Below, piece by piece: positions 49,851 to 62,070 of a stretch of DNA of 64,000 nucleotides (positions within the stretch are counted from its first letter, which is position 1; the number at the start of each line of letters is the position of its first letter). Source of the DNA: Puffinus mauretanicus. Lineage: Eukaryota; Chordata; Aves; Procellariiformes; Procellariidae. Under the pieces are notes generated by a model. That model was not told where the DNA came from. It worked only from the letters and a program-made list of their open reading frames with translations, and made no database searches. The translations under genes were made by a program, and so were the position numbers. The DNA is taken from assembly GCA_023333565.1 (NCBI GenBank), contig JAJKFH010000741.1, positions 248,001-312,000 on the forward strand, written 5' to 3'.

Positions 49851-51140
49851 TTCAGAAGTTTTGCCTCCAGTAACCTCTTCCCGTTTTGAACTGGTGCTCG
49901 TTTGACCTTGGGGAGGTCCAAATAGTTACTGGTGCTGCTTAACCCTCGTTTGCCGTTCTTCCCTCAGTTTCAAGTCTCTTTTAACAGCTTGTTTAAAGCC
50001 GGTGTCCCCCCTCCTTAGCTGGAGAAGCCTCTTCCGAGCAGGGTTAGGGCAGGTTTCAGTAACCCCCCGGACCGCAGACCTCCTGTTCCTGCACGCCCGC
50101 GCCTTCTCTTTCTCTGTTTTCAGGCAGCGTGGGGCAAGGGCTGGCCAGGAAGCGAGTGGGGTCATCAGGTGGCCTCTGAAATCCTCACTCTGTCTTTATC
50201 CATCGCTTCCTTGTCTTATTTTATTCTTATTTTCTTTTTGAGCCCCGACCGTTTCTTCCTCAGTCCCCGTGCCATGCCGAGCCGGCGGTGGCCCTCGGCG
50301 GGACGGCAGCACCCGCGTCGCGGCGGGACCTGCGGCCAGGGGCTTCGGCAGCGAGACGCAGGTGGTCTTCGCCGGCGTTGTATGCTCTTAATTCCCCAAG
50401 AGGAACATCTGTGCTCTCTTTTCCTTCTCGCTCTTCCGTGGCTCTTCGGAAACACGATAGGGAAACAACGCCTGGATTAGTGAGATGCCTGTCATTAGCC
50501 AGCTTCATTAAGTCGCTAATGGGTAACGGTTGCATCCAGCAGTAAAGGAGACGGTGGAAACCGTGGATCACATTATCAAATATGATTAATAGAAATAGCA
50601 AAAGGTCACAGCTATTTTTTCTTTATTCCGCAGAAGAACAGCTTAAAATTCAGCTTCCCTGCCCACCCCGCCGGCTTCTCTTCCCGCTGCCGCCGTCTGC
50701 CGGGACATGCTGCGTGAGGGCGGGCGGGCGGTTAGCGTCCGCCGAGACGCTCTTCTCCGGGCCAGCGCGGGGGCCAGGCCTGTTTCACCTTTTTCCCATC
50801 TTAAACGAAGTTTTTGTAAGTTAAACGAAGCTTTGTAAGGCGGCTGTGAGCTGGGATAGCCGGAGGATCCAGCAGCGGGGCGCGGGGTGGTGGGACGGAG
50901 CATCAGGCGGCTGCCCGGTAGCTGAACGGATCCGGATGTGGCCGTAGCAAAAAAAAAAAAAACAACAAAAAAAGGTTTCTGGTTCACTGGAAGTTTTGAT
51001 GTTTTGCAACTCGCTTTCAGGATGGAAAATACCAAAGAAAAGGAAAAGCGTCTGGCCCCTCGCGGGCGCAGCAGCCGCTCCCCGCGGTCCGGGCACTGTT
51101 CCCAGCTGGGGCATCCCCGGACCTGGCGCTGGTCCTTCCC
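49851..51140. promoter_or_regulatory. Patchy CpG-rich segment
   Basis: CpG-dense patches at about 50250-50380, 50650-50930 and 51050-51130, separated by ordinary sequence. An A-rich run lies at about 50948-50973. No exon of a known gene identified. Confidence 0.4.
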
Positions 51141-54100
51141 TGCACTAAATCATCAGACCCGAGGTGTTTCAGCGGAATAGGGGTCAATAGCTGCGTCCCA
51201 AAAGTCTCCGGGCTGCAAGGGGCTGAAGGCAGGGCATGAGGAGGCTCCCTTCCTTCGCTCCACCCCTTGCAGAGAAAATCCTGCCATTTGCAGGGCGCTT
51301 CGGATGATTCCTTTTCACCCGTATTCCACAAAAATGTGGGAGTCTATAATAATGACTCACCTTAGACTTTATGTTTGCCAAGTTGAAGTATATGGGGCAA
51401 ATAAGACAATTGTCTTTTTCACAAATCCTACCTTTCCCCCGTCCGCTTCTGGCTTTCACACCTCCTCGGAAAAATGGAAATCTCCCCTTTACACCCAGCT
51501 GCCATGAAGCAAGAAGACATTCAGGTGTTTGAAACTATTTTAAAAGGTCTCCACCAACTGGTTGAAATACAAGAAATACAATCTTCTAGGTGAAGAACAC
51601 AGATATTTATACAGTTAAATATATATATGTAAAATTTATGTTCAACTTACGAACTGTCATTGCTCAGGAGCAAACCCAACCCACTTGTCTCCTCACCCCT
51701 GTGGGCCAGCGCGCGTTTCCAGCTAAAGGAAAAACTAAAAGCAAAAAGGATCATTGCCCCGACGTTTAGTTCACGTGTCAGTAAAGGCACCAGAGCGACG
51801 GCGTCGGGGTTTGCCTTTTTGCTCGTGAATTATGTGGTAGCAGTAGTGAGAAGGGTGAGTTGTGCATGCAGCAAAACGTGATGGAAGCGACCTTCTAGCT
51901 TTAATAAAATGGCTAAAAACTGGGAGGACACGAAAAATAGGTAAACACTGCGGGATACCGATTTGCCTGGTGCGTGCTTTACACACTAACAGAAGTAGAA
52001 AGCTCCCTCCCTCTTGCAGGCTGCAGCCTCGGCTGTTCCGTACAGCATACGCGTTGGCAGAGATGTTTCTCGTATAAGCGACGCTAACTAGCCGCCCGCA
52101 ACATCAGCCAAATTTCGATCAATTTGAAGGAAAATTCAAAGGCACAGCCTTTAGTCTGCGGCTGGGTTTTACACTAAAACCAGCCATTCTTTCTTCTGCC
52201 GAACCAAGGCAGTTCTGCCCCGTCCCTGACACGGCGTAACCCGGGCGGCGAGAGGTCTTTAACCAGCGTCCGTGGTTTTTTTCTTTTTATTTTGTTTTTA
52301 AAGCACCTTTTGGTGCACGGACTTCAAAGGATTTACCGGGGGAGATTTGGACCGGACCGATGCCGTGGCTGATACACAGAGGAGAAAGCAGGTCAACTAA
52401 CGTCGGTGGAGCCGATTGAAATAAAATAAGCCCGGGAGCACGGTGCTTCGCTCCGCAGCGAGTGGCAACGTGGGGAGGGGGGTGCGTGGAGGCTCCCAGA
52501 TGGCTCAGGCGACAGGCGGTGGGTTGCCTTCGTTGGCTACCCACCGTAACCTGGGCCACAGGGAACGCCTGTGTCATCTAAACAACACCCACCAGACATT
52601 GGTTTATTCCTTAAACAGGAAGGAGGGAAGGCAAAAAAAGGCAAGCTGTAAACCCTTCCGTGCGTGTGGCTGGAGGGGTGAGGCCGAAGCGCTTCTTGCA
52701 AAAATACATAGTGGTGGCTAACTGGAAAAACACGCACAGAGGACTATGCGCAGAGAAGTTGCCAACTTGAACCTTGCACGTAGACCTGAAGAGAATTTGC
52801 TGTTTTAAATTTGGCTTCCTTTCAAATCAGACTGAGCAGTCGGAGTCCTGTAGCTGAACCACTTTTAAACTCCTCGCTTTGGTAAAGTTTTAACATTTCA
52901 CTCGAATGTAAAATTTCAACATTTATGTTCTTCAGCATGAGGAAAGCCAACTTTTCTGCTATGTTGTATAATGTAATAAATGTCAGATTGAAAAATTCAA
53001 CTTCATTGAAATGTCTTTTTATAATTACCCATGATGTTGTAAGATGCACTTAACAAAAATGTGTTGACTTAATGGATGCAATTGAATCCCCGTTTTCTGA
53101 TGGCAAACCACCACAGTGGAAAACAGCCTTTGCTAATATTTTCCTAGTTCCCTGTGCGGCAGGACACTGAGGAAAGCTCTTGCAAAACACAAAACTTTGT
53201 CTTATGAATGTACAGATAATACCCAAGTGACGGTCTTTTGCCTTCTAAGTAAACACAGGTTATTTAGGAAAAATAAAAATAATTAAACAATCTGGCCTTC
53301 ACCTCCCAGCAGAAGGAGGAAACGGGGCTCGGGTGCCCCCCTCACCCCAGCCTTGGCTCCTTCGGTGCTTGCATGACCACCAGCCCCCCTCCTCGCTGCT
53401 GCAGGCTGGTGGGTTTCAGCAGGGGGACGTCACCCGCTGCGGTGGGGACAGCCCCGGGGAGCGGTGCGCTGCTCCCCAGAAAGCCTGGGCGGTTCAACCC
53501 TCGCTCATCCCACCGAGGTGGTGAAGCCCTTCCCCAGGTGGGGACACGCAGACAGAACAAGGTCCTGAATGCTGTGATTTATTAGCTCGGTAAATGGGGA
53601 TTTAATGATTCGTGAGATTTCTCCTGAAACACCCTTTTTGCAGGACGTGAGCACTAAGTGCCGCTGAGCAATCTGGTCGCCCATCAGGTGAGGAGGACGT
53701 AACCTGCTGCACCCGAACGAGTCCTTCCCGTGGCTCGAGAATCACTGCATCCGTCCATCGAGCTGCAAAAAAGCTAATTAACCTTGGAATAGAAACGATT
53801 TCAGTGTAAAACTGAACAGGTTTCAGTCTTCCTTTACGGTAGGGCACCTCTGCCGATTTGTCGTAGGATTTTTTTTCAGCAATCTTATCCCAAAACATTT
53901 TCTACTTCTCAGTGAATATCGCAATAAAAATAACAGTAAGTCTGCTCACTTGTGCAATAGGATTATGTATGTGGCTATGAGACATTCGTGAAGGAAGCGT
54001 TGAACAGCTTTGTGTTTTGCGGAGCCCGCAGTTATGTGTAAGGAAAAGGTGGAGAAGACCCTGCCAGGGCCTCCAGGCGCTGAGCTTACCCTGGTTCGCT

Positions 54101-55825
54101 CCGCCTGTAGATGCTGTTCAAGACTGTTGGTTTAGTTCGTTGGTTAAAGTACGGTTACACATCAGTCCACCTGCTTCACAGCGGTCTGTGGCTACAAAAA
54201 AACCCTCGCCGGCCTGTTATGAACAAGGACAACGGTGCGTAAAAATGAAAAGGAAATAAACCTCTGCTTCTAAAAGTAGGAAAATTCAGATTCCGCATGG
54301 TTTTGTGGTGGTGACAAATCAAGGAAGAGCTGCTGGCCCTTTCTCTTATCTGGTAGGAATTGCAGTGAGAGCATCCACCCAGGAGAGCGGCCTGGCCGCG
54401 GCGTTGATAACGCGGCGCGTGACCCGCGCGTCTGCTCCGCGGGGCCATCGGCGTGCACGGTTCTCCGGTCCCTGCCGTATCGGCATGTGGGCCACTGAAG
54501 GACGGTTATGTCCTCTGGGGTTCCCGCTTGTGTTGTACATCTAATAAGCTCCTATGTCACCGTGGTGTTACAAATGGGTTGATAGTCGTTTAGGGTGAAT
54601 TTCAGCCATAGGCAAAAAAAAAAAGAAAAAGAAAACCTAAGGGCATCCATGCGCCAAGTGAGTCAACTCCTGTGATCAATCCCTGCTGAGGATTTGGTCT
54701 TTGGGATGGAAGGTAAATCCATGGGGAACAGGGTTTCCTTCACAGGCTCGCTAATATTTTGCTCTGTGCCTTATTGTTTTCCTTGCCTGTAGGTATTTTC
54801 AGCTGTAAAGACCTGACAGAGATTGCTAATACATTGTTATGTATCACTCTGGTCTGAGTCGGCGAGAAGGAAAATGAGACTCTGTAGTTGGACTTAGTTT
54901 TGACGCATAAGAATTTTATGTGTGGATACATACGTACATACATATATATATTTATTTATACATGTATTTATGGCAGTTGTTCTTGAGAAGTGACAGATCC
55001 AACACAACATTCAAAACGTGTTGGATTTAGTATCAGATGGTGGACGAACCCCCGGCTTTTTGTGGGCTTTGGGTTGTGCCTTGGGCAACGCCTTCTGGGT
55101 GTCCTCTACCGCAGGTTGCCACAACTTCAACTGCTGTCATTGACATACCGTACTTTCATACATAAAATCTGTTGGTTAGCTGTTTAAAAAAAAAAGAGGT
55201 TGATTCAGATGCGGTGTAGGTTATTTACATGGGCTGATACGATGGGAGGTTTGATCTCAAACCCTTTTTTTACCAATAGTAAAAATTCCTGCCACTATTT
55301 CCTGCTTGCTCTTCTCTCCCATCTTTATTTTCCCCTGCTTCTGATCCTATGAGGTCTGTCAGGGTTGAATATACCACTAGTGGCCTCTGGGACTTCTTGC
55401 ATTTTGCAGCAGTAGGTGAAAATCTCTGATTAAATATACACTTTATCAGAATTTCATAGTGAGGGGAGTCACACGGATGCAGGGATGGGGGAAAAGCAAG
55501 AGCACCGGAGGTCGACCAAGCAAAAGAGAATAAATTTCAGCGTGTCTTCCCCACACATAGCCATAGGTACCTCTAACAGCTGGACATCCATCAAAAGACT
55601 AATGAAAGTCATCCTGCCCTTTTTTTCTAGTTGCTAGCTAGTAATGCTTTCAAATTCCCCGATTCTTCAGCCAAACAGCAATACTAATTAGCTGTCATGT
55701 TTTTCCCAGGAGTGTACAGCATTGTTTTAAGTCTCCAACCCAGAACTAAATAAACTTTTAGTTCCTTCTTAGTTAATATTTACCCATGCAAATAAGACTG
55801 TGATTATTTCACAGGTTGTCGTGTC
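51141..55825. other. Gene-free flank
   Basis: No gene or known repeat recognised. Local GC-rich patches occur near 53320-53480 and 54385-54470, an A-rich run near 54613-54635, and an AT-rich simple tract near 54928-54970. Confidence 0.55.
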
Positions 55826-55885
55826 ATAGTTACCTGTTTTATTTTCTCTTCCTTGTAATAGTTACCTGTTTTATTTTCTCTTCCT
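55826..55885. repeat. Tandem duplication, period 32
   Basis: A 28-base segment beginning atagttacctg and ending ctcttcct occurs twice without mismatch, at 55826-55853 and 55858-55885, with a 4-base spacer. This is a recent local duplication. Confidence 0.92.
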
Positions 55886-58800
55886 GACAACGAATTACAA
55901 GGTCCCGAGGCTGGAAGACAACTAAAATATTGTATCAAACTGTAGCTCATATTCATCTGGATTTCTGCTTAAGGACAGTCACATCGGGATCTGTATTTTT
56001 ATCCAAAACAATCTCTTTCCAATTAATAGCTAAATTTGCTTTAGAGTTCACCAAATAAGTCCATAATGAGAGTTGTTTCAGAATTTAAGGAAACTTTCAG
56101 AATTGTGTAAAAACTACTAGAAATATCTGCAAAGGTCATGAATTTTGTAAGGGTGAGAAATGTTAACAATTACTTTAACAGTTCCTTTTAATACAGGATA
56201 TTTTTATTTGATGTAAAAAGAAAAAAGAGTCCAGAGAAAGTTTTGTCAGTGCAAATTGGCTAATTTTGAATTCTATTTCTGGAAAGTCTTAGTTCCGTAT
56301 CATGTTACTCGGTAAGAGTTTGAACCAATTAGGCAGCTTGGTGCTGAAATCCCACGTGGTTAAGGTTCTGCAAACACTTAACTGCAGTGATGACTATGGA
56401 AGGAACAACAACATATTGAACTTTTTTACAGGTCCTTGACTCGAAGATGAGGCTAGTTCACCCGCATGGACTACTGTTGTTATTGCAGTGAAGGCATTAA
56501 TTAAAGTCTTACCTCTAAAATGGATGTGAATGCGAATTTGCAAGTTAAGTCTGGTTCTGGCCCCACTCTACAGAGGGGAAACCAAGTAGCGTTTCTGCAG
56601 GCGTTGGTTGCTTGCAGGGGCCTGTCTGGGTATGCAGCTCTCTGGAGATGACCACTTCCCAGCTGAGAACAGGTCCTCCCATCACTAAGCCAACATTGGT
56701 TGTTGGCTGTTTGGCATCTGGCTGCAGAAACGGGGTTGTTTCAGGGGGACCTGGAAATGATCCTGGTTGGCAAAGAAGTCACTGCACTCCTTTGGGTGGT
56801 GGTGCGTCGTTTGTCATCGCTGTTGAGGATGGAGCACGGGAGCAGTGCAGTCGGGCTGGACCCATGGTGGGGTTGGGGCTATGCCCGGTGCTTCATGAGC
56901 TGAGAGCTGCTGCCTTAGTGCCGAGCTGAGCCCAACGTCCTTCCCTCTTTCGGGCTGCATGGGGTGACTGGTGCTAATGGAAATACTACCCGTGCCATAT
57001 ATAAAACCCTACTGGGGTTAGTCCATCAGTGTGGACACAAAATCTATGTAGTGGCCCAGAAGTCCAACATTTTTTCACTGTTTCTCCTTTACAAGTTCTG
57101 TTAGACGCTCAACTTTTGCTCCTTGTCCTCTTAAACAGAATGATTCAGTCATGCTACCTTAGTTGCTTGAAGGTCTGTCCAATTGACCCTTCCAAAAGCG
57201 TTCAGCTGTCCTCTGTACGTTGTCATCTAAATCAGAATGATAGAAAAGATAAGGCAGACCCAGTAATACGGCAGCGGGGGATGGGGGGAAATACGTCATT
57301 CCAGGCACTGTAAAGACTTTTCATTCTGGTAGGTGAAGTGTTTAAATACAAATGTCATTTTTGTGAGTACTTTGAAGAAATTTGTTTATCTGTTACCCTG
57401 CTTGGCACTTGCAATAAATGGTGTAAATAAATACAGAGCACGCACTATGTTGGATAAGAGGTTAATTTTCCCATGCTTGAAAAATCTCATAGTGAAGACT
57501 GAGAGTGCTCTTCTACAGTAATTTATGCTTAGGAGAAAAACGTAGAAGGCACGAAAAGCGGCAGAGTTTTCCACTGATTGCTTGCTAGTAAGCAGATCAA
57601 GCAAATTGCAAAGGCAGCTGGAGGTGACTTTAGACATAAGTCAAAAAAAGTATGCCATAAGGAATGGAAGAATATAATAGGCTTTTACCGTATTAATATA
57701 TGCATGAAAGACTCCCTTTTTAAGTGAAATAATTCAACCGTATTGTTAAGCTTCATGGGGAGAATAAGTATATTCTCCCGTTTGCAGAATTTCCAGTTAA
57801 ATCAGCACCTTGCTGGCAAACTAGCTACTTATATCTCTGTTGGTTTTTACTGTCGTCGCATGAAGACTGCCCGTTGTGCTAATGGCTTTGGAGCCTGTTG
57901 TCATCCCGCTGTTAGGTGGAGAACAATAGAAGGGGAAAAAGAAGAAAAAAATTGTACGCCATGCAGGCAGAGAAAAAGCCTAAGCTGCAGGATGAAAAGC
58001 GACCCATAGACTTCACAGGAATTATGTGTAAAGGAAAGAAGACCGTGTGGCTGCATTTGACTTTACTGCTCTGTTGTCTTGCTATTATGCCATGAAAACA
58101 GTTTAATTAAAACACTTAGGGCACTCCGGATGGAACATGGCTTTAAAGCAGGTGCATACAGCGTGAAGCCTGCAGCGCGAACCCTCCAGAGTTCTTTTTT
58201 CTTCTTCAAGAGAGAGAAGGGGGTCCATTGGGTTCAGTGCAGAATGAAATCTCGGAGTTTTCTCAAAAGCATGTTTAAATATTGGCAGCCCCCCTGCCGC
58301 CCCCCGTTTTTTTCTTTTTTTGGCAAGCAACAGCTACGAGGAAGACTGCTATGAATCTAGACAAATACCGTTTAATAAAGTTGTTAAAAGATTGCTTCAG
58401 CTTCAGCTCCTTTCCCTTGATAAAATCATGGGGAGGATTTTCGGGATGTTTTCCTTGCTGCTAATTGGGGTTAAGCTTGGTACGTCCTTCATTCCTGTTC
58501 AGAAAAGTTTTAATACAAGCAGCTACAGAAAAATCAGCCCATAATGGTTATAGCTCTTAGTCAGTGACTGGGTACTCTGAAGTACTGGCTTGTCAGTCCC
58601 GCAAAATCCTGCAAATATTTTATTTATTTGTATAAAAAGCTATTTTAAAAATGCTTATAACGTCTTGGCCTCAGTGAAATCTCTTGCCAGCGAATTTCAT
58701 AAACAAATTTTAACCAGAGCCTCCCCCCATTCTCTTCTTTTTTTTCTCTTTCAATGCGTTGCTGATCATCTGCTTGTGTTCATAGCGTGAAAGAGCAAGA

Positions 58801-61740
58801 AGTGATAGACTTGCACTTTGATGTGTTTAGCTTTCTTAATGTCTACACTAAAAGGTTTCTTTTTCTCCATCTGGGAATATACAGAAGCTGCAAGTCGGGC
58901 TGGTTGCCTGTCCCTTCACCTCCCCTGTTTGGGAAAACCAAGGCTCGTGGTGATGGAGATTTCCCCATGGCTGGCTGGCAGCAGAGCCCACGAGGTTACG
59001 GTGGACTATGTCTAGTGTTTTCCACCCTGTTACTAATGAATTCTAAATGTTGAACTCTGTTTTCTGACATTACCTTGAAAGGCCTTTCTTTTTGCCAATG
59101 TATTTTGTGCATCTACTTTTATTTTATCCTTGAATGCTCCTGTTGGCTGTTTGTCTCCGGACTGGACTATATGTAAATAAATTTTACCCAACCACATCCA
59201 TATCGCGATGCAATGGTATAGAAGTGCAAGACTTGTGAGCAAGACATCAAGAGTAATCCTAAACTTCAAGACAGTACAGTCAAAATCTTTGAATCTCCAA
59301 TAGTTTGTGCTTAACATGTGAACATTGGATATTCTTCTGATTTTAAACCTGAGAAATTTCAGCTTAATGAAACTGGAAAAGGGATTGGAAAAGCCTATAG
59401 GAGTTTTTATTATGGGATTTTGCATATACTGTGTTCAAGTGTTCTTCTAAGGGGTGTACACAGCTGTAGCTGGGGCCGGTAGAAGAAGCCAAGAGCCTGT
59501 CTTGAATAATCAATCAGCAAAGATGTGGGAAAGGAGCGAATTGCTTATTTGGGCTATGCAAGGCTTTAGTAACCCGAGATGTAGGCGCTTGGAGGCTGAG
59601 GAGTCGGGAAAGCTGCCGAATCGAGGCTGGAAAGGGCTGTTCGTCTTTTTATACAGTTTACCAAAAATCTGCCAGGTTCTGATCTTTGTTTTTCACCTGC
59701 CTTGATAACCCTGATCCGAGCTGGGCAGTTTCCCCCACCTCAAACCAGTCTCGCAGGCAACGTCTACTGGTTTCTGGGCGCCACCTCTTGGTCGCTGGGG
59801 ACGGATCATTGCTTCTGCTGGCCTTGTGAAGCTCTCCTTCTCGACTCGCTCTATTCGCTTCGCACTGGGCTTTCAAGACAACAATATTAAAACAAATGTA
59901 ATGCAAATGAGAACCTTACGTTCTTCACGATTTGGTTAAAAGCAGAGCAATATTACAACAGTGCTCCACAATGCGGTCTTCAAGGAGGTCATCTCCTGTG
60001 AAGACTGGCAGCAAAACTTGCCGGTGTTAGTGAGAGCTGGATCACGGTTGTATGTGCTCAACCCATTTTCCATATCCTGCTCTTGAGCTTCTCTATATGA
60101 TGCTGCGGCCTGGGGCGTGTGGTCAGGTCTCCTCCATTTGGTATTGAACGTGGGGCTGGTGGATGGGCTCTGCCCTGGAGCTCTGCTTGTTGGTGAGGAG
60201 AGCCATGAACGTGAGTGGCAGCAGCTCGTTTGAAGCATCCCTCCAGCATCATCCGGAAGTTTAGTGACATCATACCAAGGAAATGAGAAAAATCTGCATC
60301 TCTGAAATCAATTCCAAAAACCGCCTCTGTAAACCACACATTTTGAGCAGAAAGAGAATCTAATGTTTTGGATCAGATCAGGTTTGTCTAGTTGGTTTTT
60401 TTTTCCTGTTTTATTTTTGTTATTTGTTGTGTGGGTTTTTAGTCCCTAAGACTAGCCCATGCCAGATCTTTCAAAGAAAGCCACCACACCCTATAGGGAG
60501 AAAGCAGACTGACGTGCAGACGTCAAAGGATGAGATTCAGCATCCTTTTTATTAACTCAAGAAGCACAGGTGCAGTTCGCCCTTGCCTTTCTTTTCATTC
60601 ATCCAAGCTCTTACGCAACTGATTAAAGTTTCAATAATCGATTAAGACAATGCATTTCAGTTCCTGCCTTATTGTTCTTGGGAAAGCAGGCTTTCCCAGC
60701 ATGGTACGTGCGGGAGGGTTTTACATGACGGCCTGCGAGCCCCCGGTGGCATGCGGAGAGGAGGCTGAGCAGATGGTGATGGCTTTCCCTTGGGATCCTA
60801 CGTTAACATTTGGATGAAAATCTCGTTCGTTAGTTCCTTAATGTTGAGTGCTTGAGTGGCTCTTGGGGCGTTATGGGAGGAATTGCAAATCTGCATAACC
60901 ACGGGTGGGATGGAAGGTGCGCTGTGAAATCATCTTAATTTAAAATGAACCTTTCTGCCCCGTGCCTGCAGTATCTAAGCCATCGCGATATCAGAGCCCT
61001 CCAGTGCCATCATCCCTGGAGCCTTCTCATCAAACAGGTTCACCTCCCCGCTCCAAAACTAAATGTACTTTACCGACTAATTAAGGGACTTGTGCCTTCG
61101 GGCCACTTTCTACCTTTAAAGAGCAGGAATTGCAGCACTGTTAGTGGTGCTAATGAGATAAATAAGCGTTTTGTAGCCTGCCTGAAGTCCTTGAAAGAGG
61201 AGCAGAAATGGAAGGAGTTAACTGCTGCTGCTCTTTACAACAGGGATTTGTGCTGCAAAGCTCTAGCAATGACTCGCTGACTTACGGTCTGCCTCTGTTT
61301 GCAAGTTTTATGGTGCCACCCAGGATTAACTGATTTTGCCATTAAAGGAAGATAAAATGATAAAACTAAAAAGCAGTCTGTAAATTCCAGCAACAAGGGG
61401 TGCCAACCTCTGCGTTTCGTAATGGATGGGACTTTGACATTTTTATGTTCCTCTTTATTTGCAGTTTGGCTCTGGCTGGGGGAGACAACATTAATTGCCA
61501 GGAGGTAGAGGGAGAACAGTGCAACTAATAACACGAGTTTATAGGACTGTGGGATGCTTTGGAAAAGCACCAGGATATTCCTTCATATTAGTCTATCTTA
61601 ATCAGGTATTACGGAATCATTAAAAGAAGCGACAGAAAGCTTTAAAGGACCAGGGGAAGGCCTACAAATATTTAAAGGGCGGGCTGAAAAGTACAGGTAG
61701 TGAATGCAAAGCAAAAAGTAACGGGATTAAGTTGCACCAG
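55886..61740. other. Gene-free flank
   Basis: I see no supported gene or repeat. The 111-codon frame at 60945-61280 is the longest uninterrupted one on the + strand in this stretch, but it resembles nothing I know. Confidence 0.55.
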
Positions 61741-62070
61741 CGAAAATCCAGTATAAATGTTCCCCCCGCTCGCCCCCCGAGCAGTCCCCGTTCCTCTCAC
61801 CAGCCTGACTTGGGCGTCCGCCACGTCTGAGAGCAGCCCCGGACTTCACCACCAGAAGCGGAATTGCTTCCAGCCCTGCAAACCCCACGGCTCTCTTTCG
61901 TCGCAGGGTACCTGCGCCCCAAGGCCGGGCACCGCTGCCTGCCCCCCCCGAAGGCGGGCGGCGAGGGGCAGGGGTTTGTTCGAGGGGCGCAGACGGGCTG
62001 CGGGCGGCGCGGCGGCGGCGTGGGGGAGCGGCAGACTGCTGTCCCCATGCTCTGAGGAAGACTCGGGACG
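61741..62070. promoter_or_regulatory. CpG-rich segment
   Basis: GC- and CpG-dense, strongest at 61920-62035 (gcgggcggcgcggcggcggcg). Isolated from the cluster at 47.5-51.1 kb by 10 kb of ordinary sequence. Nature unknown. Confidence 0.5.

Noticed and set aside
49516..49905. 129-codon open frame in the second CpG-rich segment
   Set aside because: Low-complexity Gly/Arg/Ser product, overlapped by another frame; best explained by base composition.
60945..61280. 111-codon frame beginning with a methionine
   Set aside because: No family resemblance, no clear splice or promoter context. Length is within chance for 20 kb of sequence, though a transcript check would be easy.
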